From positions 1 to 20,913 of the forward strand of contig DAOVBC010000004.1 in NCBI GenBank assembly GCA_030670715.1: a DNA stretch of 20,913 bases, in the 5' to 3' direction. A program made the translations under genes and the position numbers. This stretch comes from Deltaproteobacteria bacterium. GTDB lineage: Bacteria; Desulfobacterota; Desulfobacteria; Desulfobacterales; SG8-13. Position 1 is the stretch's first letter; each line of letters opens with the position of its first letter. Below, piece by piece: positions 1 through 6,803 of the stretch. The notes under the pieces are model-generated. The model searched no databases and had not been told where the DNA came from. It saw only the letters and a list, made by a program, of their open reading frames with translations.

Positions 1-353
<353 letters not shown>

Positions 354-433
354 AATTATTCAATTGCATGGCACATGGTGTGCCGCTGCAACGAATTGAC
401 TCGAAACACAACTCTAAGGGCCTGTCACTATTT

Positions 434-470
434 AGTTTTCAAAGATCAAACCGCCGCCGATTAAGCGGCT
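434..470 (-). promoter_or_regulatory. rRNA leader antitermination elements (boxB-like hairpin and boxA)
   Basis: Between the rRNA promoter and 16S the minus strand carries a GC-rich hairpin (CCGC/GCGG arms, about 453-470). It is followed by TGATCTTTGAAAACT at 434-447, which resembles the boxA-type block found in many bacterial rRNA leaders. Hairpin first and boxA second is the order known for E. coli rrn leaders, where NusB/NusE load to prevent premature termination. The role is assigned by position and similarity only. Confidence 0.6.
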
Positions 471-495
471 GGCTAAATGCTTGAGGAAAGCTATT

Positions 496-524
496 GATAT
501 ATTATTTGTTCAATGCATTGTCAA
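496..524 (-). promoter_or_regulatory. Probable rRNA operon promoter
   Basis: On the minus strand a perfect -35 hexamer TTGACA (524-519) is separated by 17 bp from TATATC (501-496). The sequence just upstream (about 525-570) is very AT-rich, as expected of an UP element. Transcription would begin near 488 and cross the boxB/boxA leader into 16S. Confidence 0.7.
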
Positions 525-603
525 GCAATAAAAAGCTATTTCTACCCGCATGAAGATTTATTTTAAATTCAGCTGCAGGCTATATCCGTAAATCGGTTTG
601 AGG

Positions 604-632
604 TAACTACACCTGCTTAATCGTTCTGTCAA
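604..632 (-). promoter_or_regulatory. Possible second, upstream rRNA promoter
   Basis: The minus strand has TTGACA at 632-627, a 17-bp spacer, and TAGTTA at 609-604. The -10 match is weak. Tandem promoters are common before rRNA operons, so this may be an auxiliary start about 108 bp upstream of the stronger one. The -35 match and spacing are the only support. Confidence 0.3.
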
Positions 633-870
633 CTAAAAAGTTAATGCCGAAATAAAAAATTTCAAGCCCCCGGTCGCCCTTTTTCGATGTATATCCAGGC
701 CCCAAATGCCCGTTCTCGAACCACCCTGAAAGGAACATGAGGTACCTGTATTGTAGCCTGCTGATCGTTGAACTGCCTGAGCACTGAGGTGATAGAATAT
801 CTATCCGGAATTATTGCGAATTACACTCTTTGCTAACACCCAGCCCGGATCTTTCACGAGTTCGAGGCGT
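633..870. other. Gap between tyrS and the rRNA promoters, no gene seen
   Basis: No convincing coding region or RNA gene is visible here. A short perfect hairpin sequence (GATAGA-ATA-TCTATC, 791-805) is present, but no T-tract follows it, and I see no clear terminator for tyrS. A very short open frame on the plus strand (ATG near 737, 16 codons, preceded by AAGGAA) has no recognisable content and is not annotated. Confidence 0.5.
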
Positions 871-2196
871 TCATTTCTTTACTTTAATTTTGTGATACCG
901 CTTTTTACCCGCCCGCAAAACGATCGTGCGATGCTCATTTAGGTCCTTTTTGGTGATCATTTGGTCAAATAGTTGTATGCGTTTAGAATTCATATATGCG
1001 CCGCCTTGTTCGATCAACCTTCTGGCGGCACCGCCGGATTGCGTCAACCCAACCATATGAATTAACTTAAACGCCGGTATACCCGATTTTAATGTTTTTT
1101 CATCAATACATGAATCAGCTTCCACAGCCTTTTTTGATGCGTTTAATCCGATTTGCGATGACCGACCCTTTTGGGTTAATACTTTGTGAATCGCACTTGA
1201 AGGCAATATTTTTTTCGGCACTTTCCGGATACCAAAGTTACTGACTGTTTTTGAATAAGCATTCACCGCCTCATCTAAGCCGTGGGCTAGCATCGTTGCC
1301 TCAAAGGCCAGAACGGTTTTTGCGAAGTTGAGATCGGCGCCTTCCAGTTTTGATATTCCTTTGATTCCCTCCATATCAAGGAATGTAAAAAGCGCCATAA
1401 AACGCTCGACATCACGGTCGTCGGTATTAATCCAGTACTGGAAATAATCATAGGGGCCTGTTCGTTCCGGATCAAGCCAGACCGCCCCGGCTGCCGTTTT
1501 TCCCATCTTCGCACCGCTGCTGGTTGTAATCAGCGGGAAAGTGATACCGTAAGCGCTTTTCTGACGGACTCGCCGGATCAAGTCAATACCGGCAACGATA
1601 TTTCCCCACTGGTCACTGCCGCCCATCTGCAGCCTGCAGTTGTGCTGCCCATACAATTCTAAAAAATCATATGCTTGCAGCAGCATGTAATTAAACTCTA
1701 TGAAGTTCAGCCCTTCATCGGAGTCGAGCCTTAATTTATAACTCTCGGCTTTGAGCATGCGATTGACTGAGAAATGCCGTCCGATATCTCTTAAAAAGGG
1801 AATATATTCCAGTTTCGTTAACCAGTCGGCGTTGTTGAGCATCAATGCCCGGTCATCGGAAAATTCAATAAAACAGGCCAGCTGTTTCTTGATTCCGCGG
1901 GCGTTTTCTTCTATCGCCTCCCGGGTGAGCAGCTGCCGCATTTCCGTCTTACCGCTCGGATCTCCGACCAGACCCGTCCCTCCGCCCACAAGGGCAATCG
2001 GACGATGGCCGTTTCTTTGCATATGGGCCAGAGACATGATCGGCACCAGACTGCCGATATGTAAACTGGAAGCTGTAGGATCAAAACCGATGTAGCAGGT
2101 GACCGACTCCCGGTTAAACAGGTCGGCCAGTTCTTGATCATGGGTTGTTTGTTCAATAAATCCGCGTTCACGCAGTATGTCCAACACATTTGCCAT
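871..2196 (-). CDS. tyrS: Tyrosyl-tRNA synthetase
   Basis: This 441-residue cytoplasmic enzyme activates tyrosine with ATP and charges tRNA-Tyr. The class I Rossmann catalytic domain shows the HIGH-type motif as HIGS (residues 46-49, in GFDPTASSLHIGS). The tyrosine-site motif GGSDQWGN is at 192-199, and the KMSKS-type loop reads KMGKT (230-234), close to KFGKT of E. coli TyrS. An S4 RNA-binding domain occupies roughly residues 371-441. Length and motifs fit a complete E. coli-type TyrRS. The ATG start has AAGGTG upstream. It lies 120 bp after rny, separated by a 9-bp repeat array, and ends in TGA. No T-box leader or strong terminator was seen. Confidence 0.98.
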   Translation of the reverse strand: MANVLDILRERGFIEQTTHDQELADLFNRESVTCYIGFDPTASSLHIGSLVPIMSLAHMQRNGHRPIALVGGGTGLVGDPSGKTEMRQLLTREAIEENARGIKKQLACFIEFSDDRALMLNNADWLTKLEYIPFLRDIGRHFSVNRMLKAESYKLRLDSDEGLNFIEFNYMLLQAYDFLELYGQHNCRLQMGGSDQWGNIVAGIDLIRRVRQKSAYGITFPLITTSSGAKMGKTAAGAVWLDPERTGPYDYFQYWINTDDRDVERFMALFTFLDMEGIKGISKLEGADLNFAKTVLAFEATMLAHGLDEAVNAYSKTVSNFGIRKVPKKILPSSAIHKVLTQKGRSSQIGLNASKKAVEADSCIDEKTLKSGIPAFKLIHMVGLTQSGGAARRLIEQGGAYMNSKRIQLFDQMITKKDLNEHRTIVLRAGKKRYHKIKVKK

Positions 2197-2253
2197 TCAG
2201 TTTCACCTTTTTGTCCTGCATCGCTGCAAATTGGTCATACACTTATCGGAATG

Positions 2254-2316
2254 GTTGAGTCGGTTGTGAACTGACTAAACGGACCCAACCGACATAACCG
2301 ACCAAACTGACTCAAC
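2254..2316. repeat. 9-bp degenerate tandem array, GTTNNGTCR family, with orientation flip
   Basis: Seven consecutive 9-bp units fill this stretch exactly. Reading the minus strand from 2316, five units follow GTTNNGTCN (GTTGAGTCA, GTTTGGTCG, GTTATGTCG, GTTGGGTCC, GTTTAGTCA). The last two (2271-2254) are in the opposite orientation, with GTTGAGTCG on the plus strand at 2254-2262. Phase is kept across the flip, and the unit at 2263-2271 is half of each orientation. Positions 4-5 vary freely while GTT and GTC stay fixed. The array starts immediately after the rny stop codon. The same family recurs at 20813-20857. Confidence 0.85.
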
Positions 2317-3879
2317 CTATTTATTCGCATACTCTACGGCCCGGGTCTCCCTGATCACCGTCACTTTAATCTGTCCCGGAAAAGTCAAAGACTCTTCTAT
2401 CTTTTTGGCAACATCTCTGCTGAGCAGCGTTGCGGCTTCATCGGTAATTTTATCGCTTTCAACGATCACACGCAGCTCTCTGCCGGCCTGTATGGCATAC
2501 GTATTGGCAACGCCTATAAAAGAATTTGCTATATTTTCAAGATCTTCAAGGCGTTTTATGTAATTTTCAAGCAGTTCCTTGCGGGCGCCCGGCCGCGCTC
2601 CGGACAGCCCGTCTGCTGCCTGTACCAGCAGGGCATAAACAGAGTTGGGGGGGACATCTTCATGATGCGCTGCAATCGCGTGGACAACTTTTGACGATTC
2701 GTTGAATTTTTTTGCCAGCTTGGAACCGATGACTGCATGGGGGCCTTCAACTTCATGATCGATGGCTTTACCGATATCATGCAGCAAGCCCATGCGCCTG
2801 GCCAATTTCTGATTCAGTCCCAATTCGGTGGCCATGATGCCGCTGAGAAAACCGACCTCTACCGAATGTTGTAAAACGTTCTGCGCATAACTGGTTCGGT
2901 ATTTCAATCGGCCGATATATTTGATCAGTTCGTTTTGTATGCCGTGGACACCCAGATCAAAGGCCGCTTGCTCCCCGGCCTCTTTAATAGCCTGGTCGAC
3001 CTCCTGCCCCACTTTTTTCACAACATCCTCAATGCGCGCCGGATGAATTCTGCCATCAGATATTAACCGCGTTAGAGCGATGCGTGCAACCTCTCTTCTG
3101 ACCGGATTGAACCCTGACAGGATAACCGCTTCCGGGGTGTCATCGATAATAAGGTCTATTCCCGTGGCGGCCTCCAGAGCGCGTATGTTTCGTCCTTCCC
3201 TTCCAATGATCCTACCTTTCATCTCATCACTTGGAAGCTGAACGACCGATACGGTCCTTTCGGCGACATAATCACCGGCATAGCGCTGGATGGCGGTGGC
3301 AATAATTTTCTTGGCTTTTTTATCCGCCTCTTCCTTGGTTTCGTTTTCTATCCTTTTGATCAGTTTGGCTCCGTCGTATCGGGCCTCATTCTCCATCGCA
3401 CGGATAAGCAGTTCTTTCGCTTGTTCGGCAGTGAGACCGGAAATTTTTTCAAGCTGTTTTTTTTGCTCTTCAATCAGAGTGTCGTATTTTTTTTCATTTT
3501 GCTCGACCCGATCTTCACGCTTTGACAGTTGCTTTTCTTTGCGGGAAATTTCATGATCCCGACGTTCGAACTGTTCGATTTTACGCTCGATGTTCTCTTC
3601 CTTATGGATGAGCCTTCTCTCTCTTTTTTGTAATTCGGACCGGGTCTCTTTGGTCTCTGCATCGAAATCGCTTTTCATTTTGAAAAGCCTGTCTTTGACT
3701 TCGAGATTGGCCTCTTTGATCAGGTTCTCTGACTGCCGTTTGGATTCATTCAGTATTCTGGCGGCCTCATCCTCTGCGGTTCTGATTTTCTGGGATAGCA
3801 TTCTGCCCTTCACCCAAAAGGCGATCCCAAAGCCAATACCGAAGCAGAGTAAGCCGATTACGATGATATATTCATGCAT
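2317..3879 (-). CDS. rny: Ribonuclease Y (membrane-anchored endoribonuclease)
   Basis: RNase Y starts mRNA decay by cutting single-stranded RNA at the inner membrane face. The 520-residue product has an N-terminal membrane helix (residues 3-22) and a long charged coiled coil (about 25-195). A KH RNA-binding domain follows, with GRIIGREGRN at 222-231. The HD phosphohydrolase domain has H338, the catalytic H367-D368 pair in LLHDIGKAIDHE, and a downstream HH at 405-406. Length matches the family. The ATG start is preceded by AGGAG with 7-nt spacing. The gene lies downstream of 6S RNA and upstream of tyrS and ends in TAG. A 130-bp inverted-repeat element sits in its leader, ending 35 nt before the start codon. 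Confidence 0.98.
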   Translation of the reverse strand: MHEYIIVIGLLCFGIGFGIAFWVKGRMLSQKIRTAEDEAARILNESKRQSENLIKEANLEVKDRLFKMKSDFDAETKETRSELQKRERRLIHKEENIERKIEQFERRDHEISRKEKQLSKREDRVEQNEKKYDTLIEEQKKQLEKISGLTAEQAKELLIRAMENEARYDGAKLIKRIENETKEEADKKAKKIIATAIQRYAGDYVAERTVSVVQLPSDEMKGRIIGREGRNIRALEAATGIDLIIDDTPEAVILSGFNPVRREVARIALTRLISDGRIHPARIEDVVKKVGQEVDQAIKEAGEQAAFDLGVHGIQNELIKYIGRLKYRTSYAQNVLQHSVEVGFLSGIMATELGLNQKLARRMGLLHDIGKAIDHEVEGPHAVIGSKLAKKFNESSKVVHAIAAHHEDVPPNSVYALLVQAADGLSGARPGARKELLENYIKRLEDLENIANSFIGVANTYAIQAGRELRVIVESDKITDEAATLLSRDVAKKIEESLTFPGQIKVTVIRETRAVEYANK

Positions 3880-3914
3880 CTGATTTCTCCTCGGAACGCT
3901 TTTATATAAGATGG

Positions 3915-4044
3915 TTATTAGAAATGGGTGTAAAACCTCAGACTAGGCTCGGCTGGAAGTAGCGCTCTCCCGGTCCGATTCATTCCGGTGCGAAGTCCCG
4001 CTCAACTGAGCGGGAGGATGGGGTTTTAAAACCACTTCTAATAA
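3915..4044. repeat. 130-bp inverted-repeat element (copy 1)
   Basis: The arms at 3915-3939 and 4020-4044 match as inverted repeats at 21 of 25 positions (TTATTAGAA...TAAAACC). The right arm itself contains the palindrome GGTTTTAAAACC (4022-4033). An internal perfect hairpin, CCCGCTCA-AC-TGAGCGGG, spans 3997-4014. The element has no coding capacity and lies in the leader of rny, between it and 6S RNA. It shares TGAGCGGGA, a 7-8 nt spacer and TTTT(A/G)AAACC, in reverse orientation, with a second element at 12729-12844. This suggests a miniature repeat family. Confidence 0.7.
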
Positions 4045-4108
4045 GATGTGCAGGTTGAGGCAGGTCTGACACCCTTAGGGGTCACGAAGAAATAAGCCGT
4101 TTGATATT

Positions 4109-4285
4109 GGACCCCTGCCACGTGCCGTGTTGGTAGGTCTTTGAACCATGGGTTCAAAGTGGGCGCCATATAGTATCTTCAGGCTTCTCTGCACGCAGAA
4201 CATGCTCACCGATACCAGGGACGGCTCCCGTACGATGTGTGTTGGGACAAAGAGCATCTTCCAATCACGAACACGGCAGGGGTCG
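4109..4285 (-). ncRNA. ssrS: 6S RNA
   Basis: 6S RNA mimics an open promoter and sequesters the sigma70 holoenzyme in stationary phase. The ~177-nt minus-strand sequence resembles E. coli 6S in order and wording: GGTGAGCATG (4210-4201), then GAGAAGCCT, then the hairpin CTTTGAACC-CAT-GGTTCAAAG (4159-4139). The ends close with a perfect 10-bp stem, GACCCCTGCC (4284-4275) with GGCAGGGGTC (4119-4110), continued by CGTGTT/AACACG. Length matches the E. coli gene (about 184 nt). It lies directly downstream of zapA, the classic ssrS location in proteobacteria. The ends are set by the terminal stem, so exact termini may differ by a few bases. Open frames crossing this region are spurious. Confidence 0.93.
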
Positions 4286-4299
4286 CAGACGGCAAACGC

Positions 4300-4338
4300 A
4301 AAAACCACGCCCTCAGGACGGATAACCGTCCGTCAGGC
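4300..4338 (-). terminator. Terminator-like hairpin after zapA
   Basis: The minus strand forms GCCT-GAC-GGACGG-TTAT-CCGTCC-TGA-GGGC, a 6-bp core stem extended by a 4-bp outer stem with an internal loop. A TTTTT tract follows four bases later (4304-4300). It may end the zapB-zapA transcript just before 6S RNA. It could also help define the 6S 5' end, because no good -10 box is visible for a separate 6S promoter. Confidence 0.4.
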
Positions 4339-4411
4339 TTAAAACGGGTGTCTGCTTACTTCGCGCTACAAGAGGAACTTTGGAAGGTAAAAGATTGAAA
4401 AACGGTTTAAA

Positions 4412-4747
4412 TCATATACCGCTTTGCAACTTGTAAGAATTATTTCCGTTGAACTGTAAACAGCAAAGATCAAGCTTGCGGATCAACGCCAGCGAACGAT
4501 CTGATATTTCACTCATGATATTCGTGCGATCTCTTTTTAATTCCAGACAGTCTCTGGCAATATTGAGTGCAGCAAGTATCATAATCGTTTCCCGGTTAAG
4601 ACCTTTCGATCCATTTAACTGTTGGCTTTCAACCCTGGTAACTTCGTTTACCAGGTAATCTGCAACCTCCTTTGCCCGACTCATCTCGGACTGGGTTTTA
4701 AATGTATAGGGTTGCCCGAAGAGCTCTATTGTTACAAGTTGTTCCAA
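4412..4747 (-). CDS. zapA: Cell division protein ZapA
   Basis: ZapA cross-links FtsZ filaments and stabilises the Z ring. The 111-residue product matches the family in length and layout. An N-terminal beta-strand domain (LVTIELFGQPYTFK) is followed by helices (AKEVADYLVNEV) and a C-terminal coiled coil starting near ILAALNIARDCLELK. The start codon appears to be TTG: it gives the canonical N-terminus, and no in-frame ATG or GTG fits. The ribosome-binding site is weak (GGGA about 13 nt upstream), so coupling to the preceding zapB-like gene is likely; the gap is 47 nt. 6S RNA follows directly, a linkage also seen in E. coli. Confidence 0.93.
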   Translation of the reverse strand: MEQLVTIELFGQPYTFKTQSEMSRAKEVADYLVNEVTRVESQQLNGSKGLNRETIMILAALNIARDCLELKRDRTNIMSEISDRSLALIRKLDLCCLQFNGNNSYKLQSGI

Positions 4748-4794
4748 TGAAAGCGTATATCCCTTTTCCGTAGTTTTACCACGGTGGCCAGCGC

Positions 4795-5034
4795 TTAGAT
4801 ATCGGTCTGATTCCCAAGTCTGGCGAGCAGATTATTAACTCTTGACCGGATCAAGGTCTTTTCCTCTTGGTAGCGTCTTTCCGCCTCAACTTTGCTTTGA
4901 AGCTCCTCCTCTAACTTCTCGGTTTTTTTAGTAAGTTCTAAATTCGTCGCCTCATAGGATCTGCAAACCTTGATCACTCTTTCGACTTTTTCTTCGATTT
5001 CTTCAAACTGCTTTAATATCCGTTCGTTATTCAA
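4795..5034 (-). CDS. zapB: ZapB-like coiled-coil cell division protein
   Basis: This is a 79-residue, highly charged, almost entirely helical coiled-coil protein (heptads from about residue 5 to 70, rich in E, K and R). In E. coli, ZapB is a small coiled-coil protein that binds ZapA at the division site. Here the identification rests on size, coiled-coil character and position directly upstream of zapA, because coiled-coil sequence alone is weakly diagnostic. The start codon is TTG, preceded by GAGG with about 7-nt spacing. A six-codon open frame (ATGAACGAGG...) ends overlapping this start and may couple initiation. Confidence 0.75.
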   Translation of the reverse strand: MNNERILKQFEEIEEKVERVIKVCRSYEATNLELTKKTEKLEEELQSKVEAERRYQEEKTLIRSRVNNLLARLGNQTDI

Positions 5035-5119
5035 TCCTTTACCTCGTTCATATATAGTGTCCTATAATCCAACATTTATACGAAAGTCAAGGTTTATTCC
5101 CGGTCGTATTTATGGTGAA

Positions 5120-5884
5120 TCAGGTTGAACCTGATTGACGGCGCTGCATTAGATCTTCGACAACCCTCAGATCCTCTTTGCTGTTTATACCGTAAAATTC
5201 CTGCTCATCACCGGCAATAAGCGCTCCGACGGCTTTTTTTTCCCGGTGACCGACGGCAATGATATCCGTCAGGTACAACTCACCCTGTGCATTATCAGTG
5301 TCGATTTTTTGCAAGGATTCCACCAAAAATGCCTTTTTCACGCAATAAATCCCGGTGTTGATGATACGTAATTTTTTTTGCTCATCGGTCGCATCAGCCT
5401 CTTCAACGATCCCGGTCACCTGATTGTCAGCATTGATCAGAACCCTTCCATATCCTGCCGGTTTGTCAATTTCTACTGCCAGCACCGTAATATCGCGTTC
5501 ATAATCCAGATGATCTTCAATCAGGTTCCTGATTGTAGCGGCGGTTATCATCGGCACATCACCGCATAAAATCACGATATGTTCGCTGTGGGCAGGCACA
5601 TGGGGCAGCGCACATAATACGGCATGCCCGGTTCCAAGCTGACGCTCCTGATACGCATATTCCGGCAACGCGTGTTCGGACACAACCTTGCGTACCTGAT
5701 CGACCTGATGGCCCACCACCAGAATGACATCGTTTCCGGCAACCTGCGTCGCAGTGTCAACCACATACAGGATCATCGGCCGGCCAAGCACCTGGTTAAG
5801 CACTTTGGCTTTTTGTGATTTCATGCGCGTCCCCAACCCGGCAGCCAGTATGACCACCGCAATATTTTCAAATGGTGGACTCAT
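5120..5884 (-). CDS. UDP-GlcNAc pyrophosphorylase-type nucleotidyltransferase (GlmU N-terminal domain only)
   Basis: The protein is a single nucleotidyltransferase domain of about 254 residues, like the uridyltransferase half of GlmU, which makes UDP-GlcNAc from GlcNAc-1-P and UTP. The nucleotide-binding signature VILAAGLGTRMKSQKAKVL is at the N-terminus, with Ala where GlmU usually has Pro. It also shows QLGTGHAVLCALP, the metal-site CGDVP, GYGRVL, GIVEEADAT and NTGIYCVKK. The left-handed beta-helix acetyltransferase half (about 200 residues) is absent. Sequence past the TGA stop gives no continuation, so this looks like a genuine single-domain protein. Starts at 5890 and 5884 are both ATG; 5884 has better spacing (AAGGA, 9 nt). 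The position after the atp operon matches atpC-glmU linkage elsewhere. Confidence 0.9.
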   Translation of the reverse strand: MSPPFENIAVVILAAGLGTRMKSQKAKVLNQVLGRPMILYVVDTATQVAGNDVILVVGHQVDQVRKVVSEHALPEYAYQERQLGTGHAVLCALPHVPAHSEHIVILCGDVPMITAATIRNLIEDHLDYERDITVLAVEIDKPAGYGRVLINADNQVTGIVEEADATDEQKKLRIINTGIYCVKKAFLVESLQKIDTDNAQGELYLTDIIAVGHREKKAVGALIAGDEQEFYGINSKEDLRVVEDLMQRRQSGST

Positions 5885-5932
5885 CTTCATCAATCCTTGA
5901 CGTCATAGCGAAAAGTGTGATGATGTTTATAA

Positions 5933-6120
5933 TATTTTGGTCCATCGAACTGCCTGGTATGCTAAGTCCATCGATTCGTAAATACGATGACGTATTTACT
6001 CACTCAGGACTTAGTGCTGCCTGCGACGAGCTCAGCCGAGCCGAGTGAGCAATTATGTCAAATCGGTCAATAATAAAATGTCACTGTAATTGCAAATCGA
6101 AGCACTAAGTTATTTTGGTC
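5933..6120. repeat. Palindrome-rich segment flanked by an exact 10-bp direct repeat
   Basis: Between glmU and the atp terminator lies a non-coding block bounded by TATTTTGGTC at 5933-5942 and 6111-6120. It holds several perfect inverted pairs: CTAAGTCC/GGACTTAG (5962-5969/6007-6014), nested GTAAATACG/CGTATTTAC (5978-5986/5991-5999), TTAGTGCT/AGCACTAA (6011-6018/6101-6108) and GCTCA/TGAGC (6030-6034/6046-6050). It could be a structured RNA leader of glmU or a small non-autonomous insertion with a 10-bp target duplication. No clear promoter for glmU was found in it. Confidence 0.55.
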
Positions 6121-6142
6121 AGTTGACCCAGTAAAATACATT

Positions 6143-6268
6143 ATCGTTTATCGAACATCCAATATCAAGTATCCAGTATCGAGTATCCTGTATCAAACAT
6201 CGAATATCGAACACCAAATATCACTTATCGCTTATCGCATATCGCATTTCCTGCATCGCATCTCCAGT
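6143..6268 (+). repeat. 7-bp degenerate tandem array, ATCNNNY family, 18 units
   Basis: Exactly 18 units of 7 bp without a gap: ATCGTTT, ATCGAAC, ATCCAAT, ATCAAGT and so on to CTCCAGT. Position 3 is C in all 18 units, position 7 is a pyrimidine in all 18, A is first in 16 and T second in 17. Positions 4-6 vary widely. The array stops directly against the atp terminator. The same family in the same orientation begins again at 20883 and runs off the window end. Confidence 0.9.
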
Positions 6269-6308
6269 AAAAAAGGGCAAACCACCAATTGGTTTACCCT
6301 TTTTTTTC
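6269..6308 (-). terminator. Rho-independent terminator of the atp operon
   Basis: The minus-strand RNA forms GGGUAAACC (6299-6291) paired with GGUUUGCCC (6283-6275) around a 7-nt loop. The stem is 9 bp including one G-U pair, and a run of six U follows. On the plus strand the same stem has a C-A mismatch, although an eight-T run follows, so it may be partly bidirectional. It lies 66 bp after the atpC stop codon. Confidence 0.88.
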
Positions 6309-6374
6309 AGTTCAGTAGCGGGGCTCAGCCGGCCGCGCGAACGGCCTGTTTAGCAAACGGTTGTCGGCCGCTGT

Positions 6375-6788
6375 TTAACGCGTTTCTACAAGACTTATCC
6401 GTACTATCGCTCTCTCCAGGGCGCCCCGGGCCCGGGTAAAATCGATGTCCTCCAGGCTGCGGTCTTCCGCCAGGCGTTTTTCGGCGCGCTCGCGGGATGC
6501 TTTTGCTCGTTCGATGTCGATATCAAGCCGGCGTTCGGCGGACTCCGCAAGTACGGTTACCTTGTCGGGCAGGGCTTCAGCAAACCCGCCGCTGACAAAG
6601 ACATACCTTTCAGTGCCCTGTGCGTCGGTGTACCGAATGACACCTGTTTTCAGCGTCGTCATAAACGGGGTGTGTCCGCTCAAAACACCAAACTCGCCGA
6701 GGGTGCCCGGAGATGCCACGATTTGAGCCTCTTCGCTGGCAACGGTTTTTTCCGGCGTGACAACTTCCAGTTGTATATTTTCAGCCAT
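6375..6788 (-). CDS. atpC: ATP synthase F1 epsilon subunit
   Basis: Epsilon sits on the central stalk, links gamma to the c-ring, and can inhibit ATP hydrolysis through its C-terminal helices. The 137-residue product has the N-terminal beta-sandwich (LEVVTPEKTVASEEAQIV, then GEFGVLSGHTPFMTTLKTG). The C-terminal helical hairpin covers about residues 88-135 (RRLDIDIERAKASRERAEKR). The ATG start has GAGGT upstream. It is the last gene of the operon, 15 bp after atpD. Confidence 0.97.
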   Translation of the reverse strand: MAENIQLEVVTPEKTVASEEAQIVASPGTLGEFGVLSGHTPFMTTLKTGVIRYTDAQGTERYVFVSGGFAEALPDKVTVLAESAERRLDIDIERAKASRERAEKRLAEDRSLEDIDFTRARGALERAIVRISLVETR

Positions 6789-6803
6789 GCGATAACCTCT
6801 TTA

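Noticed and set aside
660..700. GC-rich run next to an A/T run as a tyrS terminator
   Set aside because: The GGGCGACCGGGGGC stretch does not form a self-complementary stem, so it lacks the hairpin needed for a rho-independent terminator.
4075..4342. Open frames of 77 and 64 codons on both strands
   Set aside because: They overlap the 6S RNA gene, whose conserved blocks and stems explain the sequence; neither frame resembles a protein or has a good ribosome-binding site.
6143..6268. CRISPR array or other spacer-repeat system
   Set aside because: The units are 7 bp with no spacers, and there are no cas genes; the other arrays have 8- or 9-bp units. These are degenerate short tandem repeats, not CRISPR.
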